This document shows positions 32,117-38,829 of a stretch of DNA of 44,510 nucleotides, in pieces. Source of the DNA: Nanobdellota archaeon (GTDB lineage Archaea; Nanobdellota; Nanobdellia; Pacearchaeales; GW2011-AR1); the NCBI GenBank assembly GCA_020430505.1, contig JAGQJT010000008.1, forward strand, positions 1-44,510, given 5' to 3'. The position numbers and the translations under genes are program-made. The notes below the pieces were generated by a model that was given only the letters and a program-made list of their open reading frames with translations, searched no databases and was not told the DNA's origin. The first letter of the stretch is position 1; each line of letters opens with the position of its first letter.

Positions 32117-32970
32117 AGAAAATAGATTTACATATGCATTCAAATCATTCAGATGGAGAGTTTTCTCCTAAAGAATTAGTTGAAATTGTCTCTAAGAATG
32201 GAATTCACGTGATGGCAATAACTGATCACGATAAAGCTACTGCAAACAAAGAAGCAGAAAAATATGCTAAAGAGAAAGGAATTGAATATGTTCATGGAAT
32301 AGAAATTACGGCAACTCCTCCTGAAGGAGTTAAAGAACTTCACATAGTTGGATTATTTATTGATTCTGAAAATGTAGAAATAAAATCTATCTCAGAAAAG
32401 CATAGAAAATACGCTATTGAAACTGCAAAAAAAATAATTGAAAGATTGAAGGCCTTAAATTATGATATTTCTTTTGAAGAATTGGCTGAAGAAACAAAAG
32501 GAGAACATTTTGGAAGACCCTTTATCGCAAAAATATTGATGAGAAAATATCCTGAAAAATTTCAAGAGAGAAGTCAAGTATTTGATGAACTTTTAGGAAA
32601 ACAAGGAAAAGCATTTGTTTTACCCAAAGGAACTGAATTAAAAGAAGCAATTGAAATAATTCATAATGCTAGAGGAATTGCAATTGTTGCTCATCCTTGG
32701 TATCTGGGAGAAAATATGTTAGAAATATTAAAAGAATTTGTTTCTTTTGGAGGGGATGGAATTGAATTAGATTATTCTCCTAAAGATTCTATTCCCAAAG
32801 ATACAAGAGAAAAGTTAGAAAAATTTGCAAAAGCAAATAATTTAATTATTTCTGGAGGAACAGATTTTCATAAAATTGAAGAAGGGAAAAAAGAAATAGG
32901 TGATAGAGGAATTTCTGAAGAAGAATTCCTTAAATTAAAAGAATATCGCCAAAAAAATGCAAAAAGATAA
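32113..32970 (+). CDS. PHP-family metal-dependent phosphoesterase
   Basis: 285 residues. PHP-domain metal ligands are in the right order: His7/His9 (DLHMHSNHSDG), ITDHD (His39, Asp40), Glu64 (HGIEIT), AHPW (about 196) and GGTDFH near the C-terminus. Related enzymes (TrpH/YciV type) hydrolyse nucleoside 3',5'-bisphosphates or act as 5'-3' RNA exonucleases; others act on histidinol phosphate. It overlaps the deaminase stop by 4 nt and the next gene by 14 nt, so it is tightly coupled to both. Confidence 0.88.
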   Translation: MKKIDLHMHSNHSDGEFSPKELVEIVSKNGIHVMAITDHDKATANKEAEKYAKEKGIEYVHGIEITATPPEGVKELHIVGLFIDSENVEIKSISEKHRKYAIETAKKIIERLKALNYDISFEELAEETKGEHFGRPFIAKILMRKYPEKFQERSQVFDELLGKQGKAFVLPKGTELKEAIEIIHNARGIAIVAHPWYLGENMLEILKEFVSFGGDGIELDYSPKDSIPKDTREKLEKFAKANNLIISGGTDFHKIEEGKKEIGDRGISEEEFLKLKEYRQKNAKR

Positions 32971-34171
32971 TTGGATTGGATTAAGGGAGAGAGATAATTT
33001 TTGTTATACTCAAGGACAGATTCCAAGTTATTCTCCAGATTGTAAAAACAGTTTAATAATTTCAGATTTGGACAAAGGAAATATTCAAGGGATAAGCGAT
33101 CATGCTTTGATTGTTGAAAATGGAAAGAAATATTTAATTCCTATAGAAAAAATAAAAGATATCTTGAGTATTGTTCAAGAGATAATTGGAGAGAAAAAGG
33201 TTATTTATCAGAAACCTAACTCCATTTTAGAAAGAGAATCATTAAACAATTTAGAGGAAGATTTCATTCGTCATAATATTTTTGAAAAATACGGCTTTTT
33301 GATTGATTCAATAAAAGAAATTGAAACAAAAAAAGGAGATCATAGAGTGTATGAATTATCCTCGGATAAAGGAAAATTTATTTTAAAATATTATGGAAAA
33401 GATTTAAATTTATTTAATGCACAAACAAGTCTTCTGAAGGATAATCCTTTTTTTCCAAAAGTGATTGCTTCAAAAGATCAAACTCTTCCAATTATCTTTG
33501 GAGATTCAATTTATTATCTAGAAGAATTTCTAGGAGGAACTTCTTTTTCAGAAGATAGAAACTCACTCTATTCTTTAATTGGAAAACATATGGCTTTAAT
33601 TCATAATGAATTTAATAAAAAATCTTCTTTGATAAAAGGACTTGAAAAACATTTGATTCAACAAGGAAACCCTCTTAGTGAAAGTAACTTGATTTCTATG
33701 AAGATTGATTTGGGAGAGAATTTTCAGAGATATTTTTCCACGGAAGATATAAGTTCATTTTTTGAAAATATTCAGGATTTCCAAAACTCTCTTCCTTCCC
33801 AAATAATTCATGGGGATCTGAATAAATCTAATCTAATCTGGAATGGAAATGATGCAAAAGCAATTGATTTTGAGATGATTAATTTTTCTAGAAGGATTAA
33901 TGAATTCATTCCTGCACTTTTACTTGAAGGAAATTTAAGTATTCCAAAATATGATTCTGAATCATTAAGCCAAATATTAGAAGGATACAATTCTCATTCA
34001 AATAAGAGGTTAACTAATGAAGAAATAACTGTTCTTCCAGATATCCTAAAAATATCTTTAATAAAATCTTATGCAATTTATGTAATGAGGAGAAACCTCA
34101 ATAATCCTGATTTCAAAAATCAGATAAAAAATAGTTTAAACACTCTTGGAGGTGAAACAAATGTTCACTAA
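32957..34171 (+). CDS. APH-fold kinase with an extra N-terminal domain
   Basis: 404 residues. From about 110 an aminoglycoside-phosphotransferase/choline-kinase-like kinase begins: ATP-binding Lys144 (KFILKYY), catalytic loop His285-Gly-Asp287 to Asn292 (HGDLNKSN) and metal-binding Asp304 (KAIDFE). All are present, so it should be active. The first ~90 residues (FCYTQGQIPSYSPDC, ISDHALIVENGKKYLIPI) form a separate small domain I do not recognise. The start ATG 32957 lies inside the PHP gene. Targets could be a nucleoside, a sugar or an amino alcohol. Bound between PHP and NTase genes, it likely acts on a shared small molecule. Confidence 0.8.
   Translation: MQKDNWIGLRERDNFCYTQGQIPSYSPDCKNSLIISDLDKGNIQGISDHALIVENGKKYLIPIEKIKDILSIVQEIIGEKKVIYQKPNSILERESLNNLEEDFIRHNIFEKYGFLIDSIKEIETKKGDHRVYELSSDKGKFILKYYGKDLNLFNAQTSLLKDNPFFPKVIASKDQTLPIIFGDSIYYLEEFLGGTSFSEDRNSLYSLIGKHMALIHNEFNKKSSLIKGLEKHLIQQGNPLSESNLISMKIDLGENFQRYFSTEDISSFFENIQDFQNSLPSQIIHGDLNKSNLIWNGNDAKAIDFEMINFSRRINEFIPALLLEGNLSIPKYDSESLSQILEGYNSHSNKRLTNEEITVLPDILKISLIKSYAIYVMRRNLNNPDFKNQIKNSLNTLGGETNVH
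34148..34155 (+). promoter_or_regulatory. Strong Shine-Dalgarno that sets the NTase start
   Basis: GGAGGTGA lies 5 nt before ATG 34161, deciding the start against the TTG at 34146 in the same frame. It lies within the end of the kinase gene. Confidence 0.75.
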
Positions 34172-34994
34172 AATTCCTTTTCAGATTGATTATCCTTTAG
34201 AAATATTTAATCCAATAAAAGAGGTTGATTTTATGAATAAAGAAGAAAGAAGAAATCTTTTTGAAAGAAACATTTATTATAACCTGTTTGGGACAAAAAG
34301 AAATAACCTCTTGGAGAAAAAACATAAATTATTTTTTGAGTTAGGAAATAAAGTTTTAGATTATATGAATCAAACACATCCAAATTTAGAAATTCAAAAT
34401 ATTTCTTTGTTTGGATCTTCTACAGTTTTAGATAATCCTGGAGATTACGATTTTTTAGCCATTACTTCTGGAGACATCTTTGATCTTGAAGAGCCGATTT
34501 TGGAATTAAATGGAAATGAAATTCAAACAGGAATTTCAATAAAAGGAATTGATAATTATCTTTATGGATTTAAGAAGAAAGATGAAAGCATTCAAAGTAA
34601 TAGATTGGAACAAATAATAGATAGAACAGCCATTTCTCTTTTTAGAAGGCATATCCCTCTTTTTGGAAAAGATTTTGTTAATAATGAAGAAGAATTTCTA
34701 AAGAATGCCTTTGCACAAGTTTCAGATTTAGTAAATAATGCATATGAATTATTTTATTTAAAACAGAATAACTATTTTATTCCAGATGAAAAAAGAGCAA
34801 AGAAACTATTAACAAGAATTTATGAAGCAACTTCTTATTTTGGTTTTGTTGATTCTGATGAGAGAATTCAGAAGATGAGAGAAGATATTTATTTGGCTTT
34901 GAAAGATAAACCTGAATTAGAAAAAAGCAAGAAATTATTTGATCAATTTGGAGAGTTATATGAAGAGAAAGTTAAACAGACAAAAAATATTTAA
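34161..34994 (+). CDS. Nucleotidyltransferase (pol-beta superfamily), last gene of island operon
   Basis: 277 residues from ATG 34161. The NTase signature is IQNISLFGSSTVLDNPGDYDFLAI (Gly85-Ser86, then Asp95 and Asp97). After it come helices (LEEPILELNGNEIQTGISIKG, possibly the third acid) and a helical C-terminal half. It is larger than the minimal MNT antitoxin domain and lacks an obvious HEPN partner. The family spans tRNA CCA-adding, aminoglycoside, antibiotic and cyclic-nucleotide enzymes. The start overlaps the kinase stop (34171), so the four genes are one coupled unit. Substrate unknown. Confidence 0.8.
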   Translation: MFTKIPFQIDYPLEIFNPIKEVDFMNKEERRNLFERNIYYNLFGTKRNNLLEKKHKLFFELGNKVLDYMNQTHPNLEIQNISLFGSSTVLDNPGDYDFLAITSGDIFDLEEPILELNGNEIQTGISIKGIDNYLYGFKKKDESIQSNRLEQIIDRTAISLFRRHIPLFGKDFVNNEEEFLKNAFAQVSDLVNNAYELFYLKQNNYFIPDEKRAKKLLTRIYEATSYFGFVDSDERIQKMREDIYLALKDKPELEKSKKLFDQFGELYEEKVKQTKNI

Positions 34995-35073
34995 ACATCA
35001 ACAACTTTAAACAAATAACAAAACACTCAGAATATAAAATTAAGTGGCGAGTGTAGTGCTTCTAATATGCACC

Positions 35074-35087
35074 CGGTCGGGGCGTTT
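35074..35087 (+). repeat. Direct repeat copy 2 (putative att site remnant)
   Basis: CGGTCGGGGCGTTT, identical to the tRNA-Glu 3' end at 31166-31179, 3908 bp away and same orientation. Before it the sequence (TAATATGCAC) no longer matches the tRNA, so only the 3' 14 bp remain. It is followed by a T-rich terminator-like tract as after the tRNA. A 14-bp GC-rich match in this AT-rich DNA is unlikely by chance. Confidence 0.65.
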
Positions 35088-35137
35088 ATTTTTTTAATCA
35101 CAATAATTTTTAAAAACTATTAAGTTATATTTGTTTT

Positions 35138-35392
35138 ATGAGTGCATTAGAAGATTCAACTTTGGAAGAAATAAGGGGAAAAATTGGGGCTTTGGTTTTA
35201 CTCACTCAGAATGCAAGTGGCGCGCATTATCTCGAATTTGTTAAAGTAAATTCCATGAATGAAGTTTTAGATTATATTAATGAAGGTTTTGTTGACAAAA
35301 AGGGCGAATCGGAAAATGTTTTCTATTCTTTAAATGACAAAGGTTGGAAATACGCTAGAGAAGCCTTGAATTCTATTGGCAAAATCCTTTAG
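35138..35392 (+). CDS. Hypothetical protein, 84 aa
   Basis: A small soluble protein with mixed strands and helices. FVKVNSMNEVLDYINEGFVDKKGESENVFYSLNDKGWKYAREAL resembles the wing and last helix of a winged-helix domain (Y-SLNDKGxxYA), so a DNA-binding role is possible. It lies just outside the putative island. Confidence 0.55.
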   Translation: MSALEDSTLEEIRGKIGALVLLTQNASGAHYLEFVKVNSMNEVLDYINEGFVDKKGESENVFYSLNDKGWKYAREALNSIGKIL

Positions 35393-35393
35393 G

Positions 35394-35774
35394 TTATTTT
35401 TTTCTAAACTTCCAATCTAAACAAGTCCTGTCAGGACTATTTAAGAAAACAATAAATGTTGCAACTGTCAAACCAAAATCTCTGACTCCACTAGGATCTT
35501 CAATCATTGGCAATGCAATTAACAATAAGTGTAATGATAATATCAAAGATGCAAATCTTGTGTAAAGACCGAGGATTAAGAAAATAGATAAAGTTATTTC
35601 AAGAATTCCATTCATAATCACCCAATTATTTGCAGTAATTGTTGCACCAGTTAGGAAATTTGGAACGAAGCCTGTCCACATGTCCGGGTTTATTATTTGT
35701 CTAAGTCCAAAATACAAAAATACTGCTCCTAAAGTGTATCTCAGAATTTGGGTAGAACGTTTAGACAATTTCAT
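35394..35774 (-). CDS. DoxX-family membrane protein
   Basis: 126 residues with four hydrophobic helices. YTLGAVFLYFGLRQIINPDMW, WVIMNGILEITLSIFLILGLYTRFA and the C-terminal LNSPDRTCLDW fit the DoxX/SURF4-like family, in which such small four-helix proteins act in redox or sulfur/thiol-associated membrane roles. The two genes (cytochrome b5-like then DoxX) are on the minus strand 1 nt apart, so they probably form an operon and a redox unit. Confidence 0.8.
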   Translation of the reverse strand: MKLSKRSTQILRYTLGAVFLYFGLRQIINPDMWTGFVPNFLTGATITANNWVIMNGILEITLSIFLILGLYTRFASLILSLHLLLIALPMIEDPSGVRDFGLTVATFIVFLNSPDRTCLDWKFRKK

Positions 35775-35775
35775 T

Positions 35776-36153
35776 TTAGTAACTTCCTACTACATCTAAA
35801 TCTCCAATCAAAACTCCAACTTTCATAAAAAAGTCAACTTTACTTCTTCCATGTTGGCCTAAAAAAGCTTGTTCAAATTTTGTTGGTGAACCACATTGAG
35901 GAATTATCTTGTCTTCCCCTCCAGGATGCCTTGGGATAAAATCTGTCAAATCATAAACCTTACCTTCAAAAACTACCCAACAGTCTTCTTTTGAATTATG
36001 TTGCGAAAGTTCAGAAGCTGAAACCATTTTTATTGAACCTTCTGTTTGAGACTCAATACTTTTTCCAGATTCTGTTGGCCCAACCCTAATTAATATAACA
36101 ACTCCTATAACTAATACGATAATCAATGTCGCTAAAAGTAATCTTTTATTCAT
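35776..36153 (-). CDS. Membrane-anchored cytochrome b5-like heme protein
   Basis: 125 residues from ATG 36153, chosen because a TATA-like TTTATAAAAT lies about 25 nt upstream. The ORF extends 19 codons further without support. An N-terminal membrane anchor (LLLATLIIVLVIGVVILIRV) is followed by a cytochrome b5 domain. VYDLTDFIPRHPGGEDKI gives the first heme-axial His (HPGG) and LGQHGRSKVDFF the second. The domain would lie outside the cytoplasm. DoxX is next in the operon. No heme-synthesis genes are seen in the window, so the heme may be imported or supplied by a host. Confidence 0.85.
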   Translation of the reverse strand: MNKRLLLATLIIVLVIGVVILIRVGPTESGKSIESQTEGSIKMVSASELSQHNSKEDCWVVFEGKVYDLTDFIPRHPGGEDKIIPQCGSPTKFEQAFLGQHGRSKVDFFMKVGVLIGDLDVVGSY

Positions 36154-36171
36154 TTTATATTGACTTGTTTT

Positions 36172-36181
36172 TATTTTATAA
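36172..36181 (-). promoter_or_regulatory. TATA-like box of the cytochrome b5/DoxX operon
   Basis: TTTATAAAAT on the minus strand, about 20-28 nt before ATG 36153. Confidence 0.5.
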
Positions 36182-36259
36182 ACCTTTTTATTATATGAAA
36201 TATATTTCATATATTCCTTAGAGGAATCTTTTTAACCTTTAAAATTTTAATTTTCTTAA

Positions 36260-36332
36260 AGCCCCATAGTACAGTGGTCAAGTATGGCTGGTTCTGGGCC
36301 AGCTGACGCAGGTTCGAATCCTGCTGGGGCTA
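36260..36332 (+). tRNA. tRNA-Gln(CTG)
   Basis: Acceptor AGCCCCA/TGGGGCT. Anticodon stem GCTGG/CCAGC encloses TTCTGGG (anticodon CTG), and the T arm is GCAGG-TTCGAAT-CCTGC. Discriminator A at 36332, no CCA, no intron. Confidence 0.93.
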
Positions 36333-36388
36333 CTTTTTACTCTAAAATAGTTCATAAGGTTTTTATATTGGAATTTGCTTAATTTTTC

Positions 36389-36739
36389 ATGGCAATTGGG
36401 GTGACCTTTATTATTCTTGCAGTTGTAGTTGTTGCTATATGGTTAATTATTGAAGCAAAAAGAATGAAGCATAAAATTTTTGCAATTTTTCTTATAGTTC
36501 TAGTAGTTTTTTCATATGTTAGTTTTTCAGTTGTAATGAAAAAAAATGAGGTTGATCTAAAAACTGTTGATGGTTGGAAAGATGCAAGCATACTTTATTT
36601 TAGTTGGTTAGGGCATGTATTTTCAAATTTGAAATCAGTAACAGTTTATGCAATTAATCAGGATTGGAAGAGTGCTAATGAAACTCTTTCTGATGCGGAA
36701 AAAAATAAATCTTCTTTGTTTAAGAAAACTAAATCTTAG
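36389..36739 (+). CDS. Two-helix membrane protein, 116 aa
   Basis: Two membrane helices at residues 3-22 and about 29-50 (MAIGVTFIILAVVVVAIWLI, then IFAIFLIVLVVFSYVSFSVV), followed by a soluble region of about 60 residues (VDLKTVDGWKDASILYFSWL, then GHVFSNL) ending KKTKS. The linker KRMKHK between the helices is basic, so the loop is cytoplasmic and the tail lies outside. Not recognised. Confidence 0.65.
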   Translation: MAIGVTFIILAVVVVAIWLIIEAKRMKHKIFAIFLIVLVVFSYVSFSVVMKKNEVDLKTVDGWKDASILYFSWLGHVFSNLKSVTVYAINQDWKSANETLSDAEKNKSSLFKKTKS

Positions 36740-36773
36740 GAAACTTTAAATACTATTGGGAATAAGTAATGAC

Positions 36774-37115
36774 ATGGCTAAGAAAAAGAGTGTGAAAAAG
36801 AAAACTGTGAAGAAAAAGACTGTTAGAAAAGTTTCTAAAAAAACTGCAAAAAAGACCACTAAAAAATCTTCTAAAAAACCTTCAAAAAAAGGATTTTCGA
36901 CAAGTTCAATAATGAATAAAGAGGGTCAGATTTTAAATAGACTTTGGAGAGTTGCAGTAATTTTTGTTTTGTTTTTAGCCTTATACTTTGTAACTTCTAA
37001 TTACTTCCTAGAGGTTTTATTTGCTATAATATTTATCATTTCAGGAGCTTTGATTCTTGCTTTCTTGATAATTCTTTTTGCATTTTGGATAGCAACAAAA
37101 CGTAGAAAAAAATAA
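36774..37115 (+). CDS. Histone H1-like Lys-rich protein with C-terminal membrane helices
   Basis: 113 residues from ATG 36774, about 25 nt after a TATA-like TTTAAATAC. The first ~42 residues are almost only Lys, Ser, Thr and Val in repeated KKxV/KKxxK units, like histone H1 or bacterial HC1 tails. Then come about 16 residues and two membrane helices (VAVIFVLFLALYFVTSNYF and LFAIIFIISGALILAFLII), ending TKRRKK. A DNA-binding basic tail fixed to the membrane is plausible. The stop overlaps the tRNA-Thr discriminator position. Confidence 0.7.
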   Translation: MAKKKSVKKKTVKKKTVRKVSKKTAKKTTKKSSKKPSKKGFSTSSIMNKEGQILNRLWRVAVIFVLFLALYFVTSNYFLEVLFAIIFIISGALILAFLIILFAFWIATKRRKK

Positions 37116-37187
37116 GCCACAGCTGAGATTTGAACTCAGGACCTCTACCTTACCAAGGTAGCGCTCTACCTACTGAGCTACTGCGGC
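37115..37187 (-). tRNA. tRNA-Thr(GGT)
   Basis: Minus strand. Acceptor GCCGCAG/CTGTGGC with one G-U pair. Anticodon stem CTACC/GGTAG encloses TTGGTAA (anticodon GGT), and the T arm is CTGAG-TTCAAAT-CTCAG. The discriminator is U (T at this position), as usual in archaeal tRNA-Thr. No CCA, no intron. It is immediately downstream of pheT. Confidence 0.92.
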
Positions 37188-37188
37188 C

Positions 37189-38829
37189 TCAATATTTTTG
37201 AAACAATTCTCCTAAATCTATTTCAAGAATAGAAACTGGCATCTTGATTTTCCAGTTTTTCAATATCTTTGGGTGGACTTCTCCGAGATGTCCAATTTTG
37301 TTTCCATTAAAAATTATCTCTCCAACACGTCCGTCTATTAAATGTGAAGGAATCTCTTCCATTTCTTTAACTTCTACTTTGATATCTAATGCTTTTGTGA
37401 GATATTCTAAAACTTGTTTTATATCTGTGAAATTTCCTGGGGCAATTCCAATCGCAAGTTTTTCACTTTCTTCAATTTCTTCTTTTTCTTCAAAAACCCT
37501 TCCTGTCTCAAATATTTTTTGAGGGTACTCTGAATCAGAATTCTTTGAGAATGTTTTCATAATATAACTTGACAAATTTTTCCTTAGAAAATCATTTTCT
37601 GTTTTTGAGTTTAATATTTCAAGAGTTTCTTTTATTTGCTTTTCATTTACCCCCATATTCTTAAATTGATCTTCTTTTGAAATCAAATGAAAATTTGATG
37701 TTTCTAAGAATCCTATGCCAGTTAAAATTTCAGAAATTTTTCTTTTGAAAGTTTCTTTTTTATCTTCTTCCCCAATTGTAGAAATCTTGGGAATTTCAGG
37801 ATTGAAGTTTTCATATCCATAAGCGATTGCGATATCTTCAATCAAATCAATTTCATGTAAAATGTCTGTTCTCCAAGATGCAATTTCAACTTCCCCTTTA
37901 GAATAATTGTGTCCCATTTTTTCTAAATTCTGTCTTAATTCCTTTTCACTTAAATCTAAACCTAAAATCTTGTTCGTATCTTTTAGCGAAATTTTTTTCT
38001 TTGTTGCTTTTAGTGAAGGGGATTCTCTTAATTCCTTAAGGTTTATTTTCATTGAGTAAATTGAGCCCCCCATTTCTGCAAAGGTTGTAACTAGAATATT
38101 CAAGCACTTTTCCAAAGTTTTAAAATCATGGCCAGAACATTCTATAAATATTTCTTTTGTTTTATCAGTAACTCTTCCAGTATTTTCTGAATTTATTATT
38201 GGGGGCATGCTCAACACTTTCTTATCAGAATCTATGAAAATGGGAAATTTTGTTTTTCCACTTAAAAGATGGGCATATTCTTTTCCAGTTGGATGTCTTT
38301 GTAATATTTCTAATCCGCTCATTTCTCTTGTAGACTCAAGAGGGAGAAATTTTATTTTATCAGGTTCGAGTGCCTTGTAGGTTATTGGAAGTTTTATTTT
38401 GTCTAGAGGGTAAATTCCTATTGCAACCTTTTTTCTTTTTCTTCCAATCGTAGAGTGCAATTTTTCTTGGATGTCAATTATTTCTTTTATCTTATCATCA
38501 TCTAATCTTAATCCTTTGATAATTGCGCAAAGAGTATAGGGTCTGACATCTTTGACAGAGGATTCAATTTTAACTTCGTAGTTTTTCTCTGGTTTATGAA
38601 TTTTATAATCTTTCAAACCAGTTTTCTTTCCTAAGAATGCTAAAAATGCTCTTTTGAACCCATGATAAGAAAGTAAGTCTGGGCGATTTGGGAAAATCTC
38701 TAATTCTAAATCCGAATCTGTCAAGGATTCTACTGGGGTTCCGAATAATGCAATTCTCCCTTGCATTTTCTCGTCTAGTTTTCCGATTTCTTTTTCAAAT
38801 TGTTTTCTTGGTATTTTTATGTTTGCCAT
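37189..38829 (-). CDS. pheT: Phenylalanine-tRNA ligase beta subunit
   Basis: 546 residues, the archaeal/eukaryotic-like short form without the bacterial tRNA-binding N-terminal module. B3/B4-like editing region (NRPDLLSYHGFKRA...), B5 (ISLKDTNKILGLDLSEKELRQNLEKMG) and the core (DILHEIDLIEDIAIAYGYENF) are in order. The C-terminus has GRVGEIIFNGNKIGHLGEVHP. It charges tRNA-Phe with PheS as an alpha2-beta2 tetramer. The PheS stop overlaps its start. Confidence 0.95.
   Translation of the reverse strand: MANIKIPRKQFEKEIGKLDEKMQGRIALFGTPVESLTDSDLELEIFPNRPDLLSYHGFKRAFLAFLGKKTGLKDYKIHKPEKNYEVKIESSVKDVRPYTLCAIIKGLRLDDDKIKEIIDIQEKLHSTIGRKRKKVAIGIYPLDKIKLPITYKALEPDKIKFLPLESTREMSGLEILQRHPTGKEYAHLLSGKTKFPIFIDSDKKVLSMPPIINSENTGRVTDKTKEIFIECSGHDFKTLEKCLNILVTTFAEMGGSIYSMKINLKELRESPSLKATKKKISLKDTNKILGLDLSEKELRQNLEKMGHNYSKGEVEIASWRTDILHEIDLIEDIAIAYGYENFNPEIPKISTIGEEDKKETFKRKISEILTGIGFLETSNFHLISKEDQFKNMGVNEKQIKETLEILNSKTENDFLRKNLSSYIMKTFSKNSDSEYPQKIFETGRVFEEKEEIEESEKLAIGIAPGNFTDIKQVLEYLTKALDIKVEVKEMEEIPSHLIDGRVGEIIFNGNKIGHLGEVHPKILKNWKIKMPVSILEIDLGELFQKY

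Larger units (their letters stand above)
31177..35087. mobile_element. Putative tRNA-targeted genomic island (deaminase/PHP/kinase/NTase cassette)
   Basis: A 3.9-kb segment bounded by the intact tRNA-Glu 3' end and a detached copy of it. The orientation is as expected when an element integrates at a tRNA 3' end: the tRNA gene stays complete on one side and a short 3' remnant marks the other. Cargo is one small membrane protein and a compact four-gene operon on the plus strand. No integrase or recombinase is visible, so it may be non-autonomous, eroded, or not an integration at all. Confidence 0.5.

Noticed and set aside
34161-34994. HEPN-MNT toxin-antitoxin module at the island NTase
   Set aside because: The NTase is much longer than MNT and no gene with an RxxxxH HEPN motif lies next to it.
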